64,000 nt of DNA from Parasponia andersonii (Eukaryota; Streptophyta; Magnoliopsida; Rosales; Cannabaceae): the NCBI GenBank assembly GCA_002914805.1, contig JXTB01000317.1:332412-396411 (forward strand). Reading direction: 5' to 3'. Shown piece after piece: positions 23,087-34,399 of this stretch (its first letter is position 1; each line of letters starts with the position of its first letter). Position numbers and translations under genes: made by a program. The notes below the pieces were generated by a model. The model saw only the letters and a list, made by a program, of their open reading frames with translations, was not told the DNA's origin and ran no database searches.

Positions 23087-23945
23087 CTGAAAAGAAATAT
23101 GGATGGATTTAGTCCTATGCGAGCATNTCTCTGTCAGTCATCTAAAAGAAGAATCTATAAACCAACGAAGGGGATCTAAAAATTTCCATTTTACAGTCCA
23201 TCCAAATACGGGATGGGTTTATGTTCAGAATATTTAGGCTCTACGGTATTTAGGTTCTATGGTTTGTTCCTATTTTCTACTCTAGGATCTGTAAATAAGA
23301 GTTCTGGAAAAATCGAAGAACAAGAGAGAGGATATATACTAACTTTTCTTCGAAGACGGAGGGACCAAGATGACGTTTGAAGGATTGTGATGATAACTTT
23401 GTCGGAAAAGATGACAAAGTTATGCGAGCTGAGAAACAGAACGACGCCGAAAGGATTGCTCTGTAAATACTTCCGGTTTCAAGAGAAATAGTAGACGATA
23501 GGTTTTTTTGAAGAGGAGGCGGATTAGTTTTCGATATATATATGCCTCGAGCGTCGTCAAATCACATCTGTAGATCAAGGTATTTAATTTTCAGATCCAA
23601 AGGCCGAAGTTCACGCAGGATTTGATTTTTCCGAAATTAAATCGGTATCTTTTCAAAATTTGAAACGATTCGATTTAAGACGACAACTGGCATCATCGCT
23701 ATCATTATGACTATTTAAAAAGGAAAAAGATGGGAAAAGTCTCCTCGAGTTTTGCTATTCTTCTTAGAAAAGGTGACACGTGGTTTCATCTGTCAGAAAA
23801 AAGTACGCGTGATCTTTAAAAGGTGAGATTTAAGATCTGGCGACTCTTTAACTCTTCAAGGATCTCAAGTCTAGGTCATGACGTTGCATTTTTTAAGCTC
23901 GCACTTGTAGTAGAAGGAAGCTCCATTTTGTCCTAAAGAACTAAT
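23087..23945 (-). promoter_or_regulatory. Presumed upstream region of the antisense gene
   Basis: This is 860 bp of non-coding DNA between the antisense ATG (23086) and the 3' polypurine tract. It contains a TATATATAT run near 23536-23544 and a G-box core CACGTG at 23777-23782. Promoter activity is inferred from position only. One undetermined base lies at 23127. Confidence 0.35.
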
Positions 23946-23961
23946 GGAGCTAGGGGGCAAT
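23946..23961 (+). other. 3' polypurine tract of the Tat element
   Basis: GGAGCTAGGGGGCAAT lies immediately before the 3' LTR, the expected place for plus-strand priming. Confidence 0.7.
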
Positions 23962-24664
23962 TATTGTGTAGTCTAAAATCCTATATATTGGTCAATACTA
24001 TAAAGGAAAAAGTTGACCAAGTGAGTATCAGGTTGCATGAGTAAGATTAAGTGCGACCTCTTCCAAAAGAGTTACGTACGACCTCCACCGCATAAGTTAG
24101 TGCGACCTCTTCCGAAAGAGTTGTGTATGACCTCCACTGCATAAGTTAGTGCGACCTCCTCCGAACGAGTTAAGTGCGACCAGAATGAAAAGGAAACTAG
24201 ACTAAGCTTCGTCAAACGGGTAACCTACAAAGAAAGGGAAACAAAAGTTTCTCTTTAAAGATCGATCAGTCATCTCATTTAAGTGATTACCCAATTATAT
24301 TGTTACTCAAATTGTATTGCCCGAATATACAGTTACCTATTCTCACAATTAGGAAAGATTGAGCTATCCTCACCTATATAAAGGGAGTTCAATGTTTCGA
24401 TGGGGGATCCTTTTTTGATCTTGGAAATCTTTGGAGAACCTTTTAAACTCTTGCTTCTTCTTTCCAGACAACACATTGTAATTTTGAGCTCTTGTAATTC
24501 TCCAGAAAATAGTAAAAAACAGTAGACGTAGGCTCATCTTTTTTGGGGCTGAACCACTATAAAATTCTTATCTCTTTGTTTGCTTTAGTTAATTAACCAT
24601 TTTCACACACAAATCACATCTTGTAATTTTCCTAAATTTATTGTTGACAAAACCTCCGTCAACA
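23962..24664 (+). repeat. 3' LTR of the Tat element (703 bp)
   Basis: Homologous to 13515-14240 and ending in the same CCGTCAACA. Its first bases read TATTGTGTAG, so the canonical TG start has mutated to TA. It has one U3 tandem unit fewer than the 5' LTR, which accounts for the 23-bp length difference. Confidence 0.92.
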
Positions 24665-25457
24665 TATGTATACAAATGTGAACATATACATGTGAATAGA
24701 TAGAGATAGTGTATAAACTGCATACAAACCGTGTACAATTTGTGTGAGAAAATGAAAGAAATCTTCATATTTATGTCAACAAGGTATATAAGGTATAGCT
24801 AGTATAAAATACGTATTTCCCATGTACAAGAGGCGTATTATACATCGTAATAATGTGAGAATTTGGTGGAGAGGTTGGTGAGTCTAAGCCTATAAATAGA
24901 TGTCTCATTTCTTCATTCTCTTTATCCTATAATACATAGTAGCATGTCAAGTATTTCCATCCTCTAGATAAATTTCCTATTATGTTCTCTTTGTGTGTCT
25001 TTTCTTTCAAAGATTAGGGAGGTGAAAATTCTCTTGTTTTCTTGTATAAGAGGAATAAATGTTCAAAGAGATCAGAAAGGTGTGAGTGAGAGAATATTTA
25101 TAGGATAGTATTTGGGTGTATATGAGATTAGAGTTGTGAGTGAGTATTTGTAAATACTTATAAGAAACTTTCTCCCTATAGTGAAAGATTTGCAGTAGTT
25201 TCATAGACGTAATTAAGTTGGTTAACTCACGTAAATTTCGTATGTCTTGTTGATTCTTGTATTTATTTCTCTATTTATATTGATATTTCTTTGAAGTAGC
25301 ATCCTAAGTATAGTGAATCTGGGTTGTCAAATTCCTAATAACTATAATCCACTGGGTAAGGGAGACAACTCTTTTACCAAGCTCCCAATTGAAACTAGTT
25401 AGATTAACAACTATATTTACTTTGAATGATCAGTCCCTCCCCTCTATATATATTTAA
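24665..25457. other. Intergenic DNA, nothing recognised
   Basis: AT-rich sequence with no supported exon, RNA or terminal repeats. Confidence 0.5.
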
Positions 25458-25613
25458 GATCAGAGTTTTAGTTCTCCAACCTCTATTTTTTTTTTTAACC
25501 TTCAATACCTATTAAAAATGACCCCTACATGATATAAGATCAGACTTTTAGTTCTCCAACCTCTATTTTTTTTTTAACCTTCAATACCTATTAAAAATGA
25601 CCCCTACATGAGC
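25458..25613. repeat. Tandem duplication, two about 80-bp units with a T run
   Basis: Units at 25458-25537 and 25538-25613 share GATCAGA.TTTTAGTTCTCC, a T10-13 run, and AAAATGACCCCTACATGA. Confidence 0.85.
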
Positions 25614-25790
25614 TACACCTAGCGCTAAATGGACCCTATAGATGGAAAGACTGTAGAGATAAACAAAAGTCAATGAATTACAATGTTAGACATCTAAATG
25701 CCAAAAATAGACTTTAGGGATAAAAAATGCCAAGACGCTAAAAGTTGAGGATTTTTACTGCAAATTATCCGGTCTTAATTTATCCATTCA
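25614..25790 (-). repeat. Dispersed non-coding repeat fragment
   Basis: Read on the minus strand, it matches the style of 12205-12300 (GATAATTTGCAGTAAAAATCC, 'caacttttag', 'atccctaaag'). Class unknown. Confidence 0.4.
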
Positions 25791-26054
25791 CTGCATAGTC
25801 CAGCCATTTTTTCTAAACCAAACCAGTCCTTTCCTTCAGTCCAGCCCACCAAGGGGTCTACCAAATCCTTCCACAACAATGTGCCATTTCCATCACAATA
25901 CGCTATTTCCTCTTAGAGTCAAATAATTAGCTAGTCTCTTGGTATCTTCTACCCCAACATGCCATTTCCCCTTAGAGTCAAATGGGTTTTCATTTGCACC
26001 CGAGGACTCTTTAACATAATTCAAGACTTTGGAGTTGAACTTCGTACGAGGAAT

Positions 26055-28715
26055 TAGGGGTGGCTCGAGGGTAAGGCAATCACTTTAGGCCCCACCTAGA
26101 GCTAAGGCCCCTAAAAGCTTTAATATCTATGCTCGGCCTAAAATATATAAGTAATCTATAGTAATTTTAATAGACTACTAAAATCTTAATTTCGATTCAA
26201 TAAATCAATGTATTTTTTTAAAATTCATGAGTTTCTTATTTACAACACAAGAAATTGGAAGGAATCTTACTTTCTTTCTAAAAAAATTTTTGTTTTTATT
26301 TCATTCTATTTGGTTATAAAGCTTGTTTTCTTTCCAAAACTTTTAATTATTAATTTTTGTCCACTCTTTTAGTTGTGAAGTTAATTTTCTTTCAAAATGG
26401 TCATTGTCACGACCCAAACCCCATGCCAGTTATAGAAAGAAAATTTCACAAATAGAAATTCAATAGTTATTTCTAAAAAATTTATAAAAATAAATAGTTT
26501 TAAAAGTAAAATTCTCAAAGTTTTGCGACCATCATTAGATGTAGATTGATTATAAAATTTATAAAATAAATCCAAAGTATCATAATCAAATAATCCCACA
26601 ATTTAGGCATAAAAGTTATACAAACTGAGTTCAGGATACAAGCCTTTAAGTATTATTACAAGTCAAGTCCAATAAAGATAGTTATTTTGTATAGTTATCA
26701 ATTATCCGACATGGAAATAAACTTCTCACTATTCTACTCCTGAGCTCCCAAGATCACACTGAGCACTACCTAAGAGGGGAAAAATAAAAGGTGGGCATTT
26801 ACATACTCAGTAGAAATTCAATTACCTTTCTAAATGGATACAATTTCTCAAACTTACATCGTTATTACCATTCAAATCCATTTATAAATCAAGTTTATAA
26901 ATATCAATCATCAAGAATATTCATATATTCAAAATCAAAACCAATTCTACATAATTATGCATATCATATATCAACAAGATATAAGAGTGAACTCTTATCC
27001 TCCCAATACGGCCCTATAATACCTCTTTAACAGAGGTACTCAGGATCCTGATACTACTCGAAAGCATATCATCAAAAACCTATACAAGGGCTTACGTCTC
27101 TCACCTAGCACTACAACAACTCACAAGCGATCTAAACTATTGCAATGTAATAATGGAACTTAAGTATATGATCGTATGGTATGTACAACAATTTTATAGT
27201 AACCATGCATCCGAGATTCAAATCATGTTTTAAAATCCAACTTCGTATTATTCTGGGATTTACTGTAACATAGGCAACACACCGCTATTTTAGCTCATAA
27301 TTACAATTTTTAAAAAAAGTATAAAATTCTACATAGTCAAATTCTAATATAATCCAATGTACTTTCCCAATTTATCAAATCATCGTAAAATTACGATTTT
27401 TTTATAAATCAATTATAATATAATTATAAGTCAAAACAGATATAAAATCAAGTAATCAAACCCTTACCTCGATATGGTAGTAATACCAAGCTAATGACAC
27501 TCGAAGAAATTCCCGTTGGTCCCTTAGGTGTTCGAACAATCGTTTCGAGATCTTGGTAAGCTCACTAGAAAAAAAATGACTTTTCCAACGGAGTCTTAGA
27601 TTGAGAAACGGAGATCAACACTGAATTTAGAGCACCTAAAAATACTAAATTAGACATATAATTTATCAAAAGTGGGGCCTGAACGAGACCTAGTCCGTGG
27701 TATGCAAAATAAAACTATTCACAAGCCACGTGCCTCGATTTTCGTGCTACTTCAAAAGATGTCGATATTTTATATCAAAACTTGTCTCTCGACCTAATTG
27801 AGTACAAATTTGAAGTCAAAACTCAGTTTCAAGATCACAAGCCTTAAATGGGCTTTAAAGTCTGAAAGTTACAAAAATATCACTTTTTTGAAATATTTAG
27901 AAAAATGTCCACTTTTTCGATTCAAAAATTAACGCATTTCTGGATATCGTTTTAACGTCTACTAACTGTAATTATCCATGATTTTAACCCCTATTTCACC
28001 TCATATAATTAGCTCGGATAAAATAATTACAGAAATATCACTTTTAAGAAATATTGGAAAAATAGCCAAAATGGTTAAATTCTTACTGACGGCGAGATAA
28101 TGGTAAAGACTGGTTAGGAAATGATGGTAATGATGAGATGAAGCTAACCATACTGGTGGTGTGGCGAGACGATGTCCAACGGAGCTCTAGCGGCCAAAAA
28201 TCCGAGCAGCAGGAAATTCGAGTTGTAGGCATGACTTTCGACAGCTCCTGGTGGCGGCGTTCGGCAACGTTTCATGACGGGACCTAGTGGTGTTTGATCG
28301 TCTGAGGTTGGTGGTCCTCACAAGGTGACACGTCAATGGCAGAGAGGTACAATGTACAAGCAGCGGGCCCTTGCTTGTGAGAAGAACTTCTCCAAGAGTT
28401 TAAATGCAAATTTCTAAAGTTGTATGTTTTAATTTAATAATCCAAATATTTAATTAAATATTCCAAAAAATTAAATTTACCAAAATGCCATTACCCTTAA
28501 ATTAGTCTTTTGCCTTTTAACAAATTAGGTTTTTATAGCCTTTATCAAATCAAATACAGACATAGTTTACATATTTATTACCCAACCAATATACCAAAAA
28601 AAAAAATTATCTTAAAGAATTTAAAATAATTTTGTTCAAAAAAGATTTTTCACTTTAAACTTTTTTTCTTTTTAAATTTTTATCTTAGGCCCTAAAATTA
28701 GTTGAGCCAGCCCTG
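26055..28715. mobile_element. hAT-like non-autonomous transposon holding a solo LTR
   Basis: The left end TAGGGGTGGCTC and the right end, read as reverse complement CAGGGCTGGCTC, form short terminal inverted repeats of hAT type. The flanks CGAGGAAT (26047-26054) and CTAGGAAT (28716-28723) are an 8-bp target duplication with one mismatch, the size expected for hAT. The FMO fragment reads across the duplication, confirming the insertion. Without the LTR inside it, the element is about 540 bp and has no transposase. Confidence 0.75.
26405..28522 (-). mobile_element. Solo LTR (about 2.1 kb), related to the one at 3351
   Basis: In plus orientation it begins TGTCACGACCC and ends CTTTTAACA. Read on the minus strand it ends GGGTCGTGACA, like the terminus of the 3351-5884 LTR, and starts with a related 'ttaagggtaa...cattttggtaa' segment. 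No matching 5-bp flanks were seen (GTCAT left, AATTA right), so one end may be damaged. Confidence 0.6.
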
Positions 28716-28994
28716 CTAGGAATAAGACCAAAGTCTTGAGCATAAGATTGAACAAACACCAATATTACTTGTTTGCTAGTAAATGATAAGCCTCTTTGGC
28801 GTTTTGGGTTTCAGTAGATTATATAGTGTGATACCAAAGGCCTCCTAGGCCTTCTTCCTCTTCAAACACAACCATTTAAAAACCTTTCTCAGCATGTTTG
28901 CAAGCTAGAAGGCCACTTATTCCTGCCCCTATGAAAGCCAGATGTCTCCCATTGTGATGCAATTTTAATAAATATTATACCGATCAAGATGACT

Positions 28995-31670
28995 ACTTTT
29001 TTCCCGTGAAACCAAAATTTCATTCAACCAAGATCAGAAGTCACGCAGTGGGTAATACATCTCAGTATATCATCAAACCCAAAAAACAAAAAGTCATCTT
29101 TAAAACACAACTTTGCCAAAGTGTCGGCCACAGTGTTGCTCTCTCGGGCTACAAAGGAGCGAGAGCCCACTTGACAATCCAAAAACAAAGATTGGATATC
29201 TCCCATCAAAATGTCTTTGGTCAAAAGACCAAATTTAGTATTGACAACCATTACAGCATATAAGCAATCACTTTCAAGTGTATGGGCCACATAACACCAG
29301 TCTTTACAGCAGGATAAAAGCTCCTTCATAGCCAATAATTCAGCAATGTAAGGACTTGGGATGAGGCATAGACATTTAGATAGAGCATGTATGACGTTGC
29401 CACTATTATCTTTGAGCACTCTACCAATGTCGATACTATTAAATCTAGGATCGATAGCAGTTTCAATACTTAACTTAAACTGACCGGCAGGAAGGCATTT
29501 CCATTTTTCACGAACTGGACAATTTTTTCACGGTAGGACATAGTCAACTTTCGACCGAGCATGTTGGAACTCATGCAGAAGACGAACAGCTGATTCCCGA
29601 ACTTCATTTGGTGGATGACCCCAAGATCTATGTTTCACATTGTTTCGTTCCTTCCAAAGGTTCCACAACGTAACAACAAAAGCCTCTAGCTCTTCTCGGG
29701 ACAGCTCGGAAAATGGGTGGAGCAATATCTCTTCATCATGGGAAATTTTTCATTTTACTAGTAGATGAGGCTATAGACTCTGATCCTAACAGCTGGCAGA
29801 GAACGGGCACTGGAATAGAGCATGTATGATTGACTCTTCTATCGCGCCGCACCTAAAACATGTCAGTGAACCCGGGATTCCTCTGCGGTGCAGAGTCGCA
29901 GCATTTGGTATAATGGCATCGAAAACTCTCTAGAGAAATATTTTGATTTTCGAGAGGGTATTGAGATTCTAGAGGCCCTTCCACCTTGCACTAACCGAGT
30001 TAGTTGTATCCTGTAAGTGATTCATAGCCGCTCTGTAGCCAGAACGAACCGTGAAATAGCTGTGCTTATCAAAGTACCAGCATAAAGAGTCAACAACTTC
30101 TCAAAAGCTCAAGGAGAGATTGAGAATTAAACTGCAGTCAACCTCCCAAAAGAATTGATGAATGAATTGCACATTCTTCTGGGACTTTCCGGAAGAAAAT
30201 CTGCAACGTGCCAATTCTAAGATAAACTAGAGGATGGAGTGACTGGTTTAAATGTTGACAACCTAGGAAGCCACAGGTCCTGAAAAATTCTTATGTCCTT
30301 GCCATTACCAACTCGCCACCTAACTCCCAGGTTCAAAAGATCTCTTCCCCAAAAGATACTCTGCCAGATATAAAAGGGTCTTGACCCTTGAGTTACCTCT
30401 GCTAGTATGAATCATATGCTAGCTTTGCTTAGCAAGGAGAGCTTTGTTAAAAGCCTCCAGATCTTTAAAGCCTAAACCCCCACGATGTTTTGGGAGACAG
30501 AGCAGGTCCTATTTTTTCCAATGCAACTTTTTTGTGTTAACACTACCTCTCCACCAAAATTTAGTGACCATGCCCTGTAGCTCCAAGCAGAGTGACCTCA
30601 GGATACGGAAAGCTTCCATAGTATACGTGGGAATTGCCATTGCTACGGCTTTGATAAAGACCTTTTTACCACCCAAAGATAGCAACTTACTCTTCCACAA
30701 CTGAAGTTTATACCAAACTCTATCCTTTATATCACTGAGGGTCTGCTTCTTCTTCCTCCCAATAATAGATGGGAGTCCCAAATACTTTGCATGGGAGGTA
30801 CAATAAGCTAACCCGAGAGTATTTTGAATTAGAATTCTATCTTCAGTGGCACTATTTAGATTGAATGTGACCGAAGATTTACCCAGATTTATACACTACC
30901 CAGATGCTCTTTCATACAATCCCAGAACTTCTAGAACTGCCTGGCATTCAGAGACTTGAGCTTTACAGAAAATAAAGCTATCATCTGCAAAGAAAAGATG
31001 ATTGATCCTAGGATCCCTTGAACAAGAGAACCCCGTAATCCTCAAAAAGGCAGATAACCCCTCTGCACAGAGAAGGAAAAAGATAGGGAGATAGAGGACA
31101 TCCCTGTCTTAAACCTCTCCGAGAGATGAGACGACCTTTAGCAAGTCCATTGATGACAAAGGAAAACTCCAGATAGCAAATATATCTCATGATTAACTCT
31201 CTCCAGCTTGTAGAAAACCCCAGAGCTTCTATAAAACTCATCCAACCCTTTGTACCATTTCTGTGTTTTTTTTAAATGAATGCATCACCTCGAATACGAC
31301 AATGGTGTTATCAGAAATCAAGCGACCAGGCACAAAAGCACTCTGAGTATCTGAAATGATAGATGGAAGAATACCCTTAGGCCTAGTAGCTAGAGTGTTT
31401 GTGATGATTTTATACACCATATTGCACAAGCTGATGGGTCTATAGTCAGACACTTTCCTGGAGTTAGCTATCTTGGGGACGAGGACTATGTGTGTTTGGT
31501 TTAGCTCCCCTATAACTTGCCCTCCATTTAAAACATTAAGGCAGATATTAGCAACACTATCTCCTACTACACTCCAGTGCTTTTGGTAAAAAAAACAGTA
31601 TGAAATCGTCCGGGCCCGGGGCTGGATCTAGAGGACAACTAAAACTAGCTGCATGTTCCTTCCATAAACA
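28995..31670 (-). mobile_element. 5'-truncated L1-type LINE, decayed
   Basis: Minus-strand remains of the LINE second ORF appear in order. The reverse transcriptase has MSDYRPISLCNMVYKIITNTLATR and FVPGRLISDN (near 31320-31453), GLRQGCPLSPYLF (near 31110) and the catalytic FADD (30980-30991). A zf-RVT block follows (CFRCGAIEESIIHA near 29860). At the 3' end is an RNase H-like domain (29024-29419) with AELLAMKELL, ESDCLYA and NTVADTLAKL. Frames are broken by many stops. A short A run (about 29000-29006 in this orientation) marks the 3' end. The endonuclease half and first ORF are missing, as expected for 5' truncation. It landed just upstream of the FMO fragment. Confidence 0.85.
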
Positions 31671-32189
31671 ATTTAGCAGCGTATAATATTATAATATATC
31701 AGATTTTCGAACTTTTGCATTATATCTGTTAGTATTAATAGAAGCATGGATGATTGGGAAGTGTATTGTCCACTGCCCATTCTACTTGTTCAAATTTTTT
31801 TTGTTTGTTTATTTCTCTTTTTATGAAACTTTTAAATGATTGATTAATTGTTATTTTTGTTATAAGTGGGTCCCACTAGTTACTTTTATGGTATTTGTAT
31901 AAAATTGTTTGGAAACCACAAAAAGAGCCTGCTTCATGTATTTTAGTTAGAAATTAGACCANATTGAAACATACTTTTATTTGTTTTAGCATGCATATAA
32001 TTTTTTTTTCTCCTAAGCGAATCGGTCACGTGCCAAAGGCCCTAGGCTTATCAACTAGTGTGTATATATATTCGTGATGAGAATGTTACAACAAGAGCAT
32101 CTTTTCTTAAGTATTTTCTTTTTCGTTTATGAAATTTGTGATATTTGTGTTAGTAAATTGGAAAAAAATACTCAGAAATTTGAATGTTA
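31671..32189. other. Intergenic DNA, nothing recognised
   Basis: AT-rich; no exon or repeat identified. One undetermined base at 31962. Confidence 0.5.
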
Positions 32190-33612
32190 TGCAATTTAAA
32201 CTCTAAAGTTTGAATACTGCAACATAATATTCTTATATTATAAATTTGTGAAAATTAATACCTTATATTGATTTTTTGACCATTTTTATTAACAAAAAAA
32301 TAGTAATTTTTTTCATTAAAATTGGGTTAATTTTTATTATTCTTCTTAATTTTGATGGTATTATTATTTTTTTACTTGTTAAAGTTATACAAAAAAATCA
32401 ATCCAAGATATAAATTTTCATAAATTCTTAATTTCATAGTATTCTTTTACAGAGTGTATTATTGGTTTTTTTTTACTTGTTAAAATTATTCAAAAAAATC
32501 AATCCAATATATAAATTTTCATATATTCTTAATCTCTGAGTATTTTTTTTTGTTTACAGAGTCTAAATTTCAAGGTTTAAATTAAAAAATACCTAAATTT
32601 TAAGGTATTTTTTTACGATTCACCCTATTTGTTTTGCCTAAAATTTACTTCATATACATGTCAACTCACTTTGATTGCAACTTTTTTCTTTTTGTTATTA
32701 TTAGTTCATTTATAGAGTCTAGATTTCAAGGTTTAAGTTACAAAATACCTAAAATTTAGGGTAAAGCCTGAAGCTTAGATACTGCAAAATAATACTCTTA
32801 TATTAAGAATTTGGGAAAATTAGTACCCTATATTGATTTTTTTGAAACTTGATTAGTTCTTATTATTCTCCTTAATTTTGATGGTATTATTATTTTTTTA
32901 CTTGTTAAAATTATTCAAAAAATCAATCCAAAATATAAATTTTTATAAATTCTTAATCTCATGATATTCTTTTGCAAAGTGTATTATTATTTTTTTTTTT
33001 ACTTTGTTAAAGTTATTCAAAAAATCAATCCAGGGTATAAATTTTCATAAATTCTTAATCTCATAGTATTTTTTTACAGAGTCTAAACTTTAGTGTTTAA
33101 ATTACAGAACACCTAGACTTTAGGGTATTTTTTTACAATTCACCCTATTTTTTTTTTTTGGCCTATGATTTACTTCATGTCAACTCACTTTGATTGCAAC
33201 TTTTTTCTTTTGTTATTATTAGTTCGTTTGTAGAGTCTAAATTTCAAGGTTTAAGTTACAAAATACCTAAAGTTTAAGGTAAACACTGAAGTTTAAATAT
33301 TGCAAAATAATATTCTTATATTAAGAATTTGGGAAAATTAGTACCCTATATTGATTTTTTTGACCATTTTTATTAACAAAAAAATAATAATTTTTCATTA
33401 AAACTTGAATAATTCTTATTATTTTTCTTAATTTTGACGGTATTATTATTTTTTTTACTTATTAATATTATTTAAAAAATCAATCTAAAGTATTAATTTT
33501 TATATATTCTTAATCTCATAATTTTTTTTGCAGTCTAAATTTTAGAATTTAAATTACTAAACATCTAAAATTTAGAATATTTTTCTACAATTCACCCTAT
33601 TTGTATTGACAT
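32190..33612. repeat. Tandem array of three about 520-560-bp AT-rich units
   Basis: Landmarks recur in order. 'ttatattaagaatttgggaaaattagtaccctatattg' or close variants occur near 32228, 32794 and 33312. 'aattcaccctattt' occurs near 32618, 33138 and 33589. 'caactcactttgattgcaac' occurs near 32663 and 33183. The third unit is cut short and runs directly into the tRNA-Asn-like sequence. No coding potential is seen. Confidence 0.8.
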
Positions 33613-33621
33613 TTACTTGCT

Positions 33622-33692
33622 CGCTAGAAGGAGGTGGGCTTGAACCTCCGACTTGTGGTTAACAGCCACACGCTCATCACTGATAATTTCCC
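33622..33692 (-). tRNA. tRNA-Asn (GTT) pseudogene or tRNA-derived fragment
   Basis: The minus strand contains GAGCGTGTGGCTGTTAACCAC, an intact D-arm end and anticodon arm with anticodon GTT (plus-strand AAC at 33661-33663). It is followed by TCGGAGGTTCAAGC (B box) and CCTTCTAGC matching the 3' acceptor strand of plant tRNA-Asn. It departs from a working gene in three ways: the variable loop lacks one base, about three extra bases lie in the T arm, and the 5' acceptor and A-box part is eroded. It is therefore probably not functional. It may be the head of a SINE. Confidence 0.7.
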
Positions 33693-34399
33693 TCGGTATA
33701 AAAAAACATCGCTAGAATATTTAAAACTCTATGTGCCATTTTATTATTCCAAATCACGCGATAGTTATAACAGATAGAATGTCCTGAAACGAAATTTGCA
33801 GCCTCTGCCAGGTAATTTTGTATATTTACAATAAATTAAAAGGAATATCATTGACAACTTTTATATTTTACATGCATTAACAACAATTGGGATATGCAAG
33901 TCCACTGGTTTGTTGAATACATGTCCAAATAATTATTAAATGTTCATTTGAGCACTTTTGGGGATTACACAGAATCTTTGGTAATGAAAATTGATTTTAT
34001 TTAGATAACATTCTTGTTTAAACTTAAAGATTGGGAAAACAAGAAGGCTTTCACCAAGCATTATAAAAAACTCTGCAGCTGGCTTATGAATTCAATATAT
34101 CTCTGTCTTCTTTTTTTCCAATAATACTTTTTTTTGGTAAATGAACTACACAGTTGGAAGTTCCAGAACCAAAGAACTCTGCTATTTTATGCAAGAAATT
34201 GAACTCCTCCTGCTCTTTTTATAGGACTTTGTTTCTTTGACAGTGTTTACTCTCACCATCATCATCAACGAGGGGTTTCGTTTATCTCCTTTTCTTCAAG
34301 CGATTTACGAACCTCAAGGGATTTTCTGAACATGAATCTTGGTCCTTGAATACATATCATGAGGAGAAATAGCATGTTGGGACCTCTAGTCTTCTCTGT
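33693..34399. other. Downstream region / 3' UTR of the CRR6-like gene
   Basis: Non-coding; includes the presumed 3' UTR of the minus-strand gene ending at 34400. No other feature identified. Confidence 0.4.

Larger units (their letters stand above)
13515..24664 (+). mobile_element. Tat-lineage Ty3/Gypsy LTR retrotransposon, complete but decayed
   Basis: The 11.15-kb element has LTRs at 13515-14240 and 23962-24664, a primer-binding region right after the 5' LTR, and a G-rich polypurine tract before the 3' LTR. Order: gag, protease, reverse transcriptase with its own RNase H, a second RNase H, integrase, then an antisense spliced gene. The second RNase H and antisense gene are hallmarks of the Tat lineage (Ogre, Grande and relatives). 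Flanks TATAT (13510-13514) and TATGT (24665-24669) may be a target duplication with one mismatch. The LTRs are visibly diverged and the sense genes carry many stops, so the sense proteins cannot be made. Confidence 0.92.
25860..28952 (-). pseudogene. FMO exon-1 fragment, split by a transposon
   Basis: The first half (28952-28716) starts ATGGGAGACATCTGGC and in the matching frame gives GRHLAFIGAGISGLLACKHAEKGF, the FAD-binding GxGxxG start of plant FMO1-like proteins. It then runs through EEEEGLGGLWYHT to an eroded VQSYAQDFGLIP. The second half (26054 to about 25860) continues TKFNSKVLNYV ... NPFDSKGKWHVGVEDTK, matching the end of FMO exon 1 at 40170-40355. In-frame stops (after EKGF and in HTI*) and an internal deletion show it is dead. 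The hAT-like insertion lies between the halves and no later FMO exon was found. The alignment is to the intact gene at 39912 and the pseudogene at 47824. Confidence 0.85.
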
